NCBI GenBank assembly: GCA_050012855.1
Contig: JBEKGJ010000005.1
Span: forward strand, 62,001-126,000
DNA from: JAJXZJ01 sp050012855
GTDB taxonomy: Bacteria; Verrucomicrobiota; Verrucomicrobiia; Limisphaerales; J093
Direction: 5' to 3'
Length of the DNA: 64,000 nt
This document shows positions 16,843-24,621 of this stretch, piece after piece. A program made the translations under genes and the position numbers. Under the pieces are notes generated by a model. The model was not told where the DNA came from. It saw only the letters and a list, made by a program, of their open reading frames with translations, and did not search any database. Position 1 is the stretch's first letter. Every line of letters begins with the position of its first letter.

Positions 16843-18669
16843 ATGAGTAAAGCGAAGCCCCGCAACCCGCCTCGCGTTCCCAGTCCTCCGCCCGCGCCCG
16901 GAAACGCGGAGGGCAAGTTGTCCCGGGGCAAGAAGGTGATCTTCGCGATCGTGGCGGTCCTGCTTTGCGGCGTCGTGCTGGAGGGGCTTTTGTTCTTCTG
17001 CGGCGTGCAGCCGGAGTCGTATGAGAACGATCCCTACGTTGGTTTCAGTTCGCAAACCCCGCTGTTTGTCGAGGAGCGCGGCGCTGGCGGCGAGGTCTTC
17101 ATGGTTACGGCCCGGAACAAACTGCCGTTCTTCAACGCGCAGCGGTTCCCGCGAGAGAAGGCCCGCGGCGTTTTCCGCGTGTTTTCGCTGGGTGGCTCCA
17201 CCGCCTACGGTCATCCCTACAACGATCCCACTTCCTTCAACGGCTGGCTGCGGGAGTACTTGCGCGCACTTGCTTCGGACCGGCGCTGGGAAGTGATCAA
17301 CGCGGGCGGAATCAGCTACGGGAGCTACCGCGATGCGCGCCTCATGGAAGAATTGATCCGCTACCGGCCCGATCTGTTCGTGCTCTACGAGAGCCAGAAC
17401 GAATTCCTGGAACGCCGCATCTACACGAAAATCTCGGCGGCCCCGCGCGTGATCCGCGGGCTGGCGGTCCTGGCGGCGCGGACGCGCACGGCGACCCTGA
17501 TGAAACGAATTGCCCGGTCGGCCGGACACGGAACGGGCGCCGGTGCGGCCGGACCCAATGTCTTGCCGAGTGAGCCGGCCACGTTGCTGGAGAAGCCGTC
17601 GGGGCTGGCGGCCTATACCCGCGACAACGCCCTGCGCCGGCAGATTCTCGAGCATTACGAATTCAACCTTCGTCGCATGGTTGACATCGCCGCTTCCGTC
17701 GGGGCGAAAGTGATCTTCATCGTGCCGGCCTCCAATCTCCGCGAGGCCTCGCCCTTCAAAAGCGAACACCGCCCGGGGTTGAGCCCGGAGGCGCTGCGCC
17801 AATGGCAGCAGGATTACGAGGCGGCGCGGCGTGACTATGCGAACCCGTCACCGACCAATGCCCTGCCGCTGCTTGACCGGGCGGCCGCGATGGATGACCT
17901 GGCGGCCAATCTGCACTTTTTGCGGGGCCGGGTACTCGAGAAACTGGGCCGTTACGCCGAGGCCAAGGCCGCCTACGAACGCGCCCGTGACGAGGATGTG
18001 TGTCCGTTGCGGGCGCCCCGGGAGATTCGCGAGATTCTGACGCGGGTCGCCACCCAACGCCAGGTGCCGCTCGTGGATTTCGAGGCCCTCCTCGAATCCC
18101 GGTGCGAGCATGGCATCCTGGATGCCGAAGTCTTCCTGGATCACGTCCACCCAACCATTGACGGCTACCGGTGGCTGGCCCTGGAGATTCTCAAGGCGAT
18201 GGAGCGCATGGGTGTGGCGCACCCTTCCTGGAACCAGGACCAGATTCAGCGCACAACGCAGGAGGTGATGGGCCGGGTCAACGTCAAATCGCACGCGTTC
18301 GCCTTGATGAATCTGTGCAAGACGCTCGGTTGGGCGGGCAAACTGGAGGAGGCGTATCGGGCGGGGGTGCGGGCGGCCGAACTGGACCCCGACAACGTGG
18401 ACATTCGATACGAGTCAGGACTGGCGGCGCTGCAGGTGGCAAAGTACGAGGAAGCCTTGGCCCATTTCCGGCGTGCCCTGGAACTGAAACCCGACCACGC
18501 CAGCGCGCATAACGGGATGGGTTTCATCCTCGAGCAGCAGGGACATCTGGACGAGGCCATCGCGCATTTGCGGTTGGCCCTCAAATACGGCGCCGCCAAG
18601 GACCGGGAGCGCGATGAGCGCAACCTGGCCAAGGCGCTCGCCAAGGCCGGGCCATCGCCGCCCCCGTAG
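16843..18669 (+). CDS. Membrane-anchored SGNH/GDSL hydrolase-like protein with C-terminal TPRs
   Basis: The 608-residue protein has a cytoplasmic basic Pro-rich start, one membrane helix (residues 31-53), then an SGNH-type domain. The block I serine lies in FSLGGSTAYGHPYN (S119), the block III-like segment is FVLYESQNEFLERR, and the block V Asp/His pair is in DHVHPTIDGYRWLA. The usual GxND is replaced by ESQNEF, as in many PVC-group and AlgX-like members. An internal stretch and the C-terminal 150 residues are tetratricopeptide repeats (LEEAYRAGVRAAELDPDNVD, YEEALAHFRRALELKPDHAS). An esterase or polysaccharide-acetyl role is inferred from the fold only. Confidence 0.78.
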   Translation: MSKAKPRNPPRVPSPPPAPGNAEGKLSRGKKVIFAIVAVLLCGVVLEGLLFFCGVQPESYENDPYVGFSSQTPLFVEERGAGGEVFMVTARNKLPFFNAQRFPREKARGVFRVFSLGGSTAYGHPYNDPTSFNGWLREYLRALASDRRWEVINAGGISYGSYRDARLMEELIRYRPDLFVLYESQNEFLERRIYTKISAAPRVIRGLAVLAARTRTATLMKRIARSAGHGTGAGAAGPNVLPSEPATLLEKPSGLAAYTRDNALRRQILEHYEFNLRRMVDIAASVGAKVIFIVPASNLREASPFKSEHRPGLSPEALRQWQQDYEAARRDYANPSPTNALPLLDRAAAMDDLAANLHFLRGRVLEKLGRYAEAKAAYERARDEDVCPLRAPREIREILTRVATQRQVPLVDFEALLESRCEHGILDAEVFLDHVHPTIDGYRWLALEILKAMERMGVAHPSWNQDQIQRTTQEVMGRVNVKSHAFALMNLCKTLGWAGKLEEAYRAGVRAAELDPDNVDIRYESGLAALQVAKYEEALAHFRRALELKPDHASAHNGMGFILEQQGHLDEAIAHLRLALKYGAAKDRERDERNLAKALAKAGPSPPP

Positions 18670-18844
18670 TGGCGCGGACATGGCCGCGGGCCGGGTTTCT
18701 CGAACAAAGCGAAGCGGAAGCTCGAGGCCTGGCGGAACTGTTGCTGGCTGCCTTGCCCGGAGCTTGCGACCGGGAGTCAACGCACCATTTGCCCGCCACA
18801 AGCTGATTTTGGGTGAATATCGCTCCGGTGAGCCATGTTTTCCT

Positions 18845-19642
18845 TCAAGCGTCGTAGGCCCGGAGGTCATCGCCTGAGATTTGGTCGGCAGGAACCAATT
18901 GGTAATGCCGTTCCTCAACGATGCGGATCTCGTCTCCGCACTGGGCAAGTTCAAACAGGGCAATTCGATCGGCATCGATGAACTGGGCGGATATTGGACG
19001 GCAGAGGAGTTGCGGGTACTTCTCTGTGCAACAGGCCACGTCCTGTCTTGCTTGCACCGTGGAGAGACGGTCGTTGCCGCCCTTTGCCTGAACGGGAATC
19101 ACGTACTGACGGCCTCGCTTGTCGAGGCCGACATAGATTTCGTCGATTTCGACCTGTCCGAGGCCGGTGACCGTCGTGCGTAAATGGTTTTGCAGGGAAT
19201 AGGCGGCAACCCCGAGGAAGATGTCGAGCAGTCGGTTGTAACGCACTTTGGCCAACAAGGCTTGCTCGTCGGAGAGGGCATAAGCCGCGACGATTTCTGG
19301 CGTAGCATCGGGTATCTTGATGGGGGCCAACTCTGGGTTGGGAACGATGCGGTTGATGGCCTTCAGACGGAACACGTAAAGCGATCTGCCTCGCCCCTCG
19401 ATCACCCACTCCTGCCCGGGCGGTTGTGTCTTCGCAATTGCCGGAGGTAGTGCCATTCTGTAACGGATAGAGTAGACCACATCGCCGAGGTTCTTCGGCA
19501 ACTTGATGTGCAATTTCTTCGCCGTGGGTGTGAAGTCGTCTCGGCGGAAGCAAACTTCTTTCGCCCCATCCTTGTACTTGCTCAGGAAGATACTCTCGAC
19601 CAACGATGCATATCTGTTCTTCACCGGTTTCTTGTGAATCAT
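18845..19642 (-). CDS. Type II restriction endonuclease, PD-(D/E)XK-like
   Basis: The 265-residue protein lies 14 bp after the cytosine methyltransferase gene and has a strong Shine-Dalgarno (GAGGAG, 7 bp before ATG). A candidate nuclease core is the segment EIDEIYVG (165-172) followed by IPVQAKGG (182-189), giving an acidic pair and Q-A-K in place of the usual E-x-K. The N-terminal region (NRYASLVESIFLSKYKDGAK) resembles other endonucleases found beside vsr/C5-methylase pairs. Context makes the restriction role likely; specificity is unknown. Its codons are more AT-rich than those of flanking genes, consistent with horizontal transfer. Confidence 0.75.
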   Translation of the reverse strand: MIHKKPVKNRYASLVESIFLSKYKDGAKEVCFRRDDFTPTAKKLHIKLPKNLGDVVYSIRYRMALPPAIAKTQPPGQEWVIEGRGRSLYVFRLKAINRIVPNPELAPIKIPDATPEIVAAYALSDEQALLAKVRYNRLLDIFLGVAAYSLQNHLRTTVTGLGQVEIDEIYVGLDKRGRQYVIPVQAKGGNDRLSTVQARQDVACCTEKYPQLLCRPISAQFIDADRIALFELAQCGDEIRIVEERHYQLVPADQISGDDLRAYDA

Positions 19643-19656
19643 GGCAATCTCCTCAG

Positions 19657-20976
19657 TTATGTGGTGGCGATAGTCTCGATCTCCGATTGTCTTCGCTTAT
19701 GTAAGCCGTTCTTGCGGTCTCGCCTTCCGATGAGGACAGGAACTTTCCAGTAATCTGCCGCTTCGCCCATGTCCATCGAGAGGAGTTCGGCACGGCCGAG
19801 GTCGAGCTTACGGGAGGGCCGCTTTGGAACAATCCCGAGGGCCAGAATGACAGCACTGGCAACGGCTCTGGCAAGGGGAGGCGGGACTGAATTCCCGACT
19901 TGGCGCGCGCCGTGCCACTTCGTGACATGGAAACGGAACCAGTCCGGATAGCCGTGAAGACGAGCCATTTCGCGAACGGTAATGCAGCGCGGGAAGGCGA
20001 AATGGATAGGCCGCGGACTCGTGAAAGCTCCTCTAGCGGAGTCAGTGCCTGCACGGAGCGTGTTGCAGACGCCGCTTCGCGGCAGTTTGAAGAAGCGCGA
20101 GATGGGTTCGACGTCGTCTTCTCCTGTCGTCGCAAAGCGTTTACGGGAGATGTCCGTATGAACTGTGCGCAAGCTGGAAGTCAGGATGTCGGGCCGCCAG
20201 TTTCGGACGTATCCGAAATGCCATGCGTCGTCGGTTGCGCACCGCAACTCGCGGGCATAGTCGGAAAGGGCCGGATCAGGATGGTTCCTCACCGAATCGG
20301 ATGTCATCAGCTCGTCCCATTGCTCGACATCGGGTAAATCTGCCAGGGCGTCGAGGCAGGTTGGTGTCGGTCTCTTCCCATTCCTGCCAAAAAGGTCGTT
20401 TTCGGTAGTGGTGGTCTCACCAGGGTAGGCCGGAATCGGTACGCCCTTCTTCGCTCCGAGCAAGAAAAGGCGTTGCCGGTCTTGTGGAACGCCGTAGTTC
20501 ATGGCGTTCAGCACCTTCCAAGGCACATGCACACGGTACCCCACGTCCCCGAACGATTCAATCAAGGACTCGAGGAACATCCGATGTTTACCTATGGTCA
20601 GGCCCTTGACGTTCTCGAAAACGAACGTTCTCGCTCCCAGTTCGGCAACCAAACGGACGAATTCCCTGACCAGTTGGTTGCGAGGGTCGTCTAGCATTCG
20701 GTGTCCGATGAGCGAGAATCCTTGACAAGGCGGGCCTCCGAAAACGACATCGACCGCGTTTCGGCCAATCCCGGCGATCTGGCGCAACTCCTGCCCAGTC
20801 AAGCCGACAATCGACCTTGCCAGCACCGCGGTTTCCGGGAAGTTAAAATGATGTGCAGCGGCATGAATCGGGTCGATCTCGACAGCGGCAGCGACATCGA
20901 AACCAGCCTGCTCGAACCCCAATGACATGCCTCCGGCACCGGCAAAAAGGTCAATTCCTATAGGTCGCCTATTCAT
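19657..20976 (-). CDS. DNA (cytosine-5)-methyltransferase
   Basis: The 439-residue protein shows the C5-methylase motifs in order: motif I IDLFAGAGGMSLGFEQAG (8-25), motif IV GGPPCQGFSLIG with the catalytic cysteine at 84, motif VI ENVKGL (121-126), motif VIII QDRQRLFLLG (165-174), then VREMARLHGYPDWFRF and motif X QVGNSVPPPLARAV. It methylates cytosine at C5 with S-adenosylmethionine and should protect the host from the downstream endonuclease. Its start overlaps the vsr stop by 8 bp, so the two are translated together. A C-terminal extension of about 60 basic residues follows motif X. The recognition sequence cannot be read from the protein. Confidence 0.93.
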   Translation of the reverse strand: MNRRPIGIDLFAGAGGMSLGFEQAGFDVAAAVEIDPIHAAAHHFNFPETAVLARSIVGLTGQELRQIAGIGRNAVDVVFGGPPCQGFSLIGHRMLDDPRNQLVREFVRLVAELGARTFVFENVKGLTIGKHRMFLESLIESFGDVGYRVHVPWKVLNAMNYGVPQDRQRLFLLGAKKGVPIPAYPGETTTTENDLFGRNGKRPTPTCLDALADLPDVEQWDELMTSDSVRNHPDPALSDYARELRCATDDAWHFGYVRNWRPDILTSSLRTVHTDISRKRFATTGEDDVEPISRFFKLPRSGVCNTLRAGTDSARGAFTSPRPIHFAFPRCITVREMARLHGYPDWFRFHVTKWHGARQVGNSVPPPLARAVASAVILALGIVPKRPSRKLDLGRAELLSMDMGEAADYWKVPVLIGRRDRKNGLHKRRQSEIETIATT

Positions 20977-21373
20977 TCAGAAAATGCTCGATCCGCGCCT
21001 CGAGCGCGTCCCTTTTCTTGAGTTGGCATTGCCAGACAATGATGACAGACCAACCGGCTTTTCTCAACCCCATTACCTGCTTGCGATCACGGACCTTGTT
21101 GGCCGCAATCTTCGGCTTCCAGTACGCCAGCCTGCTTTTGGGCAACCGGCCGTAGCGGCACGAATGCCCATGCCAGAAACACCCGTGAACGAAAATGACT
21201 TTCCGTCGGCTCACGAAAGCCAGATCGGGTTTTCCTGGCAGATCGCTTCGCGCAAGGGAGTAGCGGTATCCAAGCCGATGAACCATCGACCGGACTGCCT
21301 TCTCCGCACCGGTGTCGCGTGTGCGAACCGCGGCCATGATTCTGCTTCGGATTGCCTTGGTCACTCGGTCCAT
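20969..21373 (-). CDS. vsr: Very-short-patch repair (Vsr) T:G mismatch endonuclease
   Basis: The 134-residue protein aligns over its length with Vsr of E. coli: MDRVTKAIRSRIMAAVRTRD, then LPGKPDLAF, FVHGCFWHGHSC and WKPKIAANKVRDR. The catalytic residues appear as D50, H63 and H68, one position before the E. coli numbering (D51, H64, H69). The zinc-site cysteine/histidine cluster is intact. Vsr nicks 5' of the T in T:G mismatches that arise when 5-methylcytosine deaminates, so it protects the sites methylated by the adjacent enzyme. The start at 21373 has GGAGG 5 bp upstream; an in-frame start at 21433 lacks this. It is the first gene of the vsr-methylase-endonuclease operon. Confidence 0.93.
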   Translation of the reverse strand: MDRVTKAIRSRIMAAVRTRDTGAEKAVRSMVHRLGYRYSLARSDLPGKPDLAFVSRRKVIFVHGCFWHGHSCRYGRLPKSRLAYWKPKIAANKVRDRKQVMGLRKAGWSVIIVWQCQLKKRDALEARIEHFLNE

Positions 21374-21502
21374 TGTTGCCTCCGACCCGGCGTCGGCCAT
21401 CAGGATATTCGAGGCGACTTCACCTGACGACACTGTCGAATCAGCCGCGGCGAGTCTTCTCTATTGTGGTCGCCGGGGTCAAGCCTGCCGGTGGTTGGCG
21501 CA

Positions 21503-23893
21503 TCACGGTTTCAACGCGCTGCTGAGGCGAGCCACCTCGCCCCGCTTCAACGACAGCTTGATGGTCTTGTCCCCGTAGCGGACCTGACACGGTTTTCCAG
21601 CAATGCTCCGGATGGCGGCGCTGGCAAGTTGGCCATCCTTCCAGGCGATGTCCACCGCGAATCCGCCGCGGGCGCGCAATCCGGTCACTCTCCCGTTGGG
21701 CCATGCTTTCGGCAAAGCCGGGAGTAACTCGATCTCGCCGGCATGGCTCTGCAGCAGCATTTCGCCGACGGCGGCGGTCTGGCCGAGGTTGCCATCAATT
21801 TCCCATTCCGCCATGCCCTGGAAGTTGGCGGTGAGATTGGGGTTGGCGATCCGTTGTAGATGCGTATCGAGAACCGCCAGCGCCGTGTCGCCATCGCCGA
21901 GCCGGGCGTAAACGTTGGCCTGAAAGGCGCCCTGCCAACTGCCCACAAGCCCGCGCTTCCACCACTGGGCCTGGTCGAAGATCTTCCGCAACGCCGCCGC
22001 CAGTTCCGGCGTGCCGCGCGGGGTGATTTGCGTGCCGCAGATCGCGCCCCAACTGGACAGGACCTGGCATTCCGCCGTGCGCTGCCAGTCCTCCAGCCAT
22101 TCCTGCAACTCGTCGGTGGTCGGGCTGATCTGCATCGGCGGCAAGCGCGGCAGGGCTTTCTCGATTTCGGCGCGCAGCCCCGCGTCCGTGCCGAGAATCC
22201 GGGTCGCCTGCGCGCAGTTCTGCAACAATTCGCGCACCATCTGCATGCTTCCGGTCGGTCCCATGCAGGTGCAACCGGTTTCGCCGCCGGGTTTGCGGAA
22301 CGGGTTTTCGAAGTTCGTGTCCGGCCCGGTCACCCGCCAGCCATGCGACGGTTCGACCATCATGTAATCGAGATAAAACCGCGCGGCTCCCTTCATCGTC
22401 GGCCAGACGCGCCGGAGGTAACCGGTGTCGCCCGAAAAGGCGTAGTGTTCCCAGAGATGCTGGCACAACCACGCGCTTCCCACCTGGAAAATGCTCCACA
22501 CCGCGCTGCCGCTGACCGGTCCGGCCTGACGCCAGAGGTCGGTGTTGTGGTGCGCCACCCAGCCGCGCACACCGTAAAGGTCTTTCGCGATATGCGCGCC
22601 GTCCACGCTGAGCTGCTCGGTAAGATCAATCAGCGGCAGGTGACACTCGGCGAGGTTGGCCGTCTCGACCGGCCAGTAGTTGATTTCGGCGTTGCAGTTC
22701 AACGTCCAGTTCGCCGACCACGGCGGCTGGATTTCGTGGCTCCAGATGCCCTGCAAGTTTGCCGGCTGCGTTCCCGGCCGCGAGGAGGCGATGAGCAGGT
22801 ACCGGCCGAACTGGTAATACAACGCCGCCAGCGCCCGGTCCTGGCCGGGTTGATACGTCTTCAACCGCACGTCCGTCGGCAGCGCTTCCGCCGTCGAGTG
22901 GCCCAGGTCCAGCGTCACCCGGTTGAACAGTCGCTGATGATCGGCCACATGCGCCTGGCGGAGCGCGGCGTATGACCTGCCGGCCAGTGGCCTGAGATAC
23001 GCCTCGCAGAGCCGGCCGGGATCCTGGCCTTGCCGGCTCGGACTGGTGTGAGGACCGTTGTAACTGGTGGCGGCGACGAGCAACAACGTGACACTGTCGC
23101 AACCTTCCGCAGTGATTCCGGCATCGGTAATCGTGACGCGACCGCCCTGGCTGACCGGCACCAGTCGGGTCTCGAACCGCATCCCCTTGCCATCCGGCGC
23201 GTCGTCCCACACCACGGTTTTGCCCAAGTAACTTGGGTCGGTGTAGGCCGGGCAGCGGCCGGTCAGGCGCAGGAAACCTTTGCCGGCCTTGGTGATATGA
23301 TGCAACTGACAGCCAAGCGAGGCGGTGAACGTGACCCGGCCGGGCTGATCGCCGGCCAGCCGCACGACGATGGTCTGCGCCGGATTCGAGGCGAAGATCT
23401 CCCGCGTGTAACGGACGCCCTGATGCTTGAACTGCACGCGCGCCACGGCCTGCGCCAGATCCAGTTCGCGGCGGTACTCCGTGACTTCGCCGGCGAGTGG
23501 GAACTCGATCGTCAGATCGCCGAGCGGCTGGTAGTTCTGGTTGTACCTGCCGTTCATATCGCGCTCGACCAACCGTTGCGCGTCGGTGTTCGTGCCCGCC
23601 AGAAGCAAGCGCCGGATTTCGGGAAGCGACTTCAAGCCGTTGGTATTGAGGTTGTCGTACGGCTCGCCGGACCAGAGCGTGTCCTCGTTGAGATCAATCC
23701 GCTCCTGCTTCACGCCGCCCCAAACCATGCCGCCGAGCCGGCCATTTCCGATCGGCAGCGCCTCGACCCACCGTTGCGCCGGCTGCTCGAACCAGAGGCG
23801 GAGCGGCCATGCGGAAGGCGACGGGGCGGGAGTGGCGGTGACGGCACTGACAAAGAGGGCGAGGGCGACCCCAAGTCCGGGGGCTGATTCCAT
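21503..23893 (-). CDS. Secreted alpha-L-fucosidase, GH95 family
   Basis: The 796-residue protein starts with a hydrophobic leader (SAPGLGVALALFVSAVTATP) and then the GH95 signature WFEQPAQRWVEALPIGNGRL, GGMVWGGVKQERIDLNEDTL and WSGEPYDN. The catalytic-domain motif TLNCNAEINYWPVE carries the two asparagines that activate water in characterised GH95 enzymes. WEHYAFSGDTGYL probably holds the acid. The family inverts alpha-1,2-L-fucosides (some members act on L-galactose). The C-terminal domain is beta-rich. It lies 129 bp from the restriction operon and faces a repeat-filled spacer upstream. The start at 23893 is chosen over a far upstream ATG because the leader begins there. Confidence 0.9.
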   Translation of the reverse strand: MESAPGLGVALALFVSAVTATPAPSPSAWPLRLWFEQPAQRWVEALPIGNGRLGGMVWGGVKQERIDLNEDTLWSGEPYDNLNTNGLKSLPEIRRLLLAGTNTDAQRLVERDMNGRYNQNYQPLGDLTIEFPLAGEVTEYRRELDLAQAVARVQFKHQGVRYTREIFASNPAQTIVVRLAGDQPGRVTFTASLGCQLHHITKAGKGFLRLTGRCPAYTDPSYLGKTVVWDDAPDGKGMRFETRLVPVSQGGRVTITDAGITAEGCDSVTLLLVAATSYNGPHTSPSRQGQDPGRLCEAYLRPLAGRSYAALRQAHVADHQRLFNRVTLDLGHSTAEALPTDVRLKTYQPGQDRALAALYYQFGRYLLIASSRPGTQPANLQGIWSHEIQPPWSANWTLNCNAEINYWPVETANLAECHLPLIDLTEQLSVDGAHIAKDLYGVRGWVAHHNTDLWRQAGPVSGSAVWSIFQVGSAWLCQHLWEHYAFSGDTGYLRRVWPTMKGAARFYLDYMMVEPSHGWRVTGPDTNFENPFRKPGGETGCTCMGPTGSMQMVRELLQNCAQATRILGTDAGLRAEIEKALPRLPPMQISPTTDELQEWLEDWQRTAECQVLSSWGAICGTQITPRGTPELAAALRKIFDQAQWWKRGLVGSWQGAFQANVYARLGDGDTALAVLDTHLQRIANPNLTANFQGMAEWEIDGNLGQTAAVGEMLLQSHAGEIELLPALPKAWPNGRVTGLRARGGFAVDIAWKDGQLASAAIRSIAGKPCQVRYGDKTIKLSLKRGEVARLSSALKP

Positions 23894-23904
23894 CCCGAAC
23901 ACCG

Positions 23905-24065
23905 AGATTAGAATGGGGAGCGCGCCCGCCCCGGGCGCCGTTTTCCGCGCCCCCGCGGAAAACAACGAGCGAACCAACGAGTTCCCGTTCGTCCAGATGG
24001 ACCCGTGCGCCCAACGGCTGGACGCGAGGCGCGCCCCGCAACGCCCGCGGCGGGCGTGTTCCCCA
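23905..24065. repeat. GC-rich repeat block upstream of the GH95 gene
   Basis: It includes GGGGAGCGCGCCCGCCCCGG, an edge of the dispersed repeat family, and the inverted pair GCGCCGTTTTCCGCG with the CGCGGAAAAC that follows. The rest of the gene-free DNA up to 24246 shows nothing recognisable. Confidence 0.45.
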
Positions 24066-24246
24066 ATTCCGGTGTTCAGATTCATAACTTTACGCGGTGA
24101 ACACCATGTTGATGGTGTTGCGGGCGGGGGCACGGTCGGGCGCGCCAGCGTGTCGGGCGTATGTCGGAAGGTTTGCGATCGCCGATGATTTCATGCTGCG
24201 GTTGGCGTGGCAAGATTTACGGTGGCGAGAGCCTGCAGTTTGAGCA

Positions 24247-24420
24247 GGGGAGCGCGCCCGTCTCGGGCGCAGCCGCCGGCGTCCCGCCGACGGCCGTCCG
24301 CACCCAATTCCCACACCGAGCCATCAGGGTGGGGCGCGGATCGCTGGGCCGCGACGACCACTGCCCGCCCTGGCGGTCGGATAGGCCAGGCTGGCTGCGG
24401 TGCCCCGCAGCCCTGATTTT
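24247..24420. repeat. Dispersed GC-rich repeat plus attached module
   Basis: A full-length copy of the GAGCGCGCCCGTCTCGGGCG family is followed, after a short spacer, by a module (CGACGACCACTGCCCGCCCT, GGCGGTCGGATAGGCCAGGC). Pieces of that module also appear, partly inverted, at 9571-9610 and 28335-28378. It sits in the divergent spacer between the GH95 gene and the large surface-protein gene. Confidence 0.6.
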
Positions 24421-24551
24421 CGCCGGGTGGTTGGTTTCGCAGCCGAAGATGGGGACACGCCGCAGCATGTCCGTACCTGAAGTTGACTGACGGTGGGTCG
24501 TGGACCGCCGGGCTGCGATTGTTCAAATCGAAAAAAACGTGAAAAAAACGC

Positions 24552-24580
24552 TTGCAATTCTCTCGTGGGTTCATTAGAAC
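24552..24580 (+). promoter_or_regulatory. Candidate sigma-70 type promoter for the surface-protein gene
   Basis: A TTGCAA -35 box and a TAGAAC -10 box are separated by exactly 17 bp. They lie 42 bp before the start codon and after an AT-rich stretch rare in this window. Both boxes match consensus at four of six positions. Confidence 0.4.
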
Positions 24581-24621
24581 TGCCCCGTCAGCCAGCAAAT
24601 CAACCAAACGAAGGTTACAAT

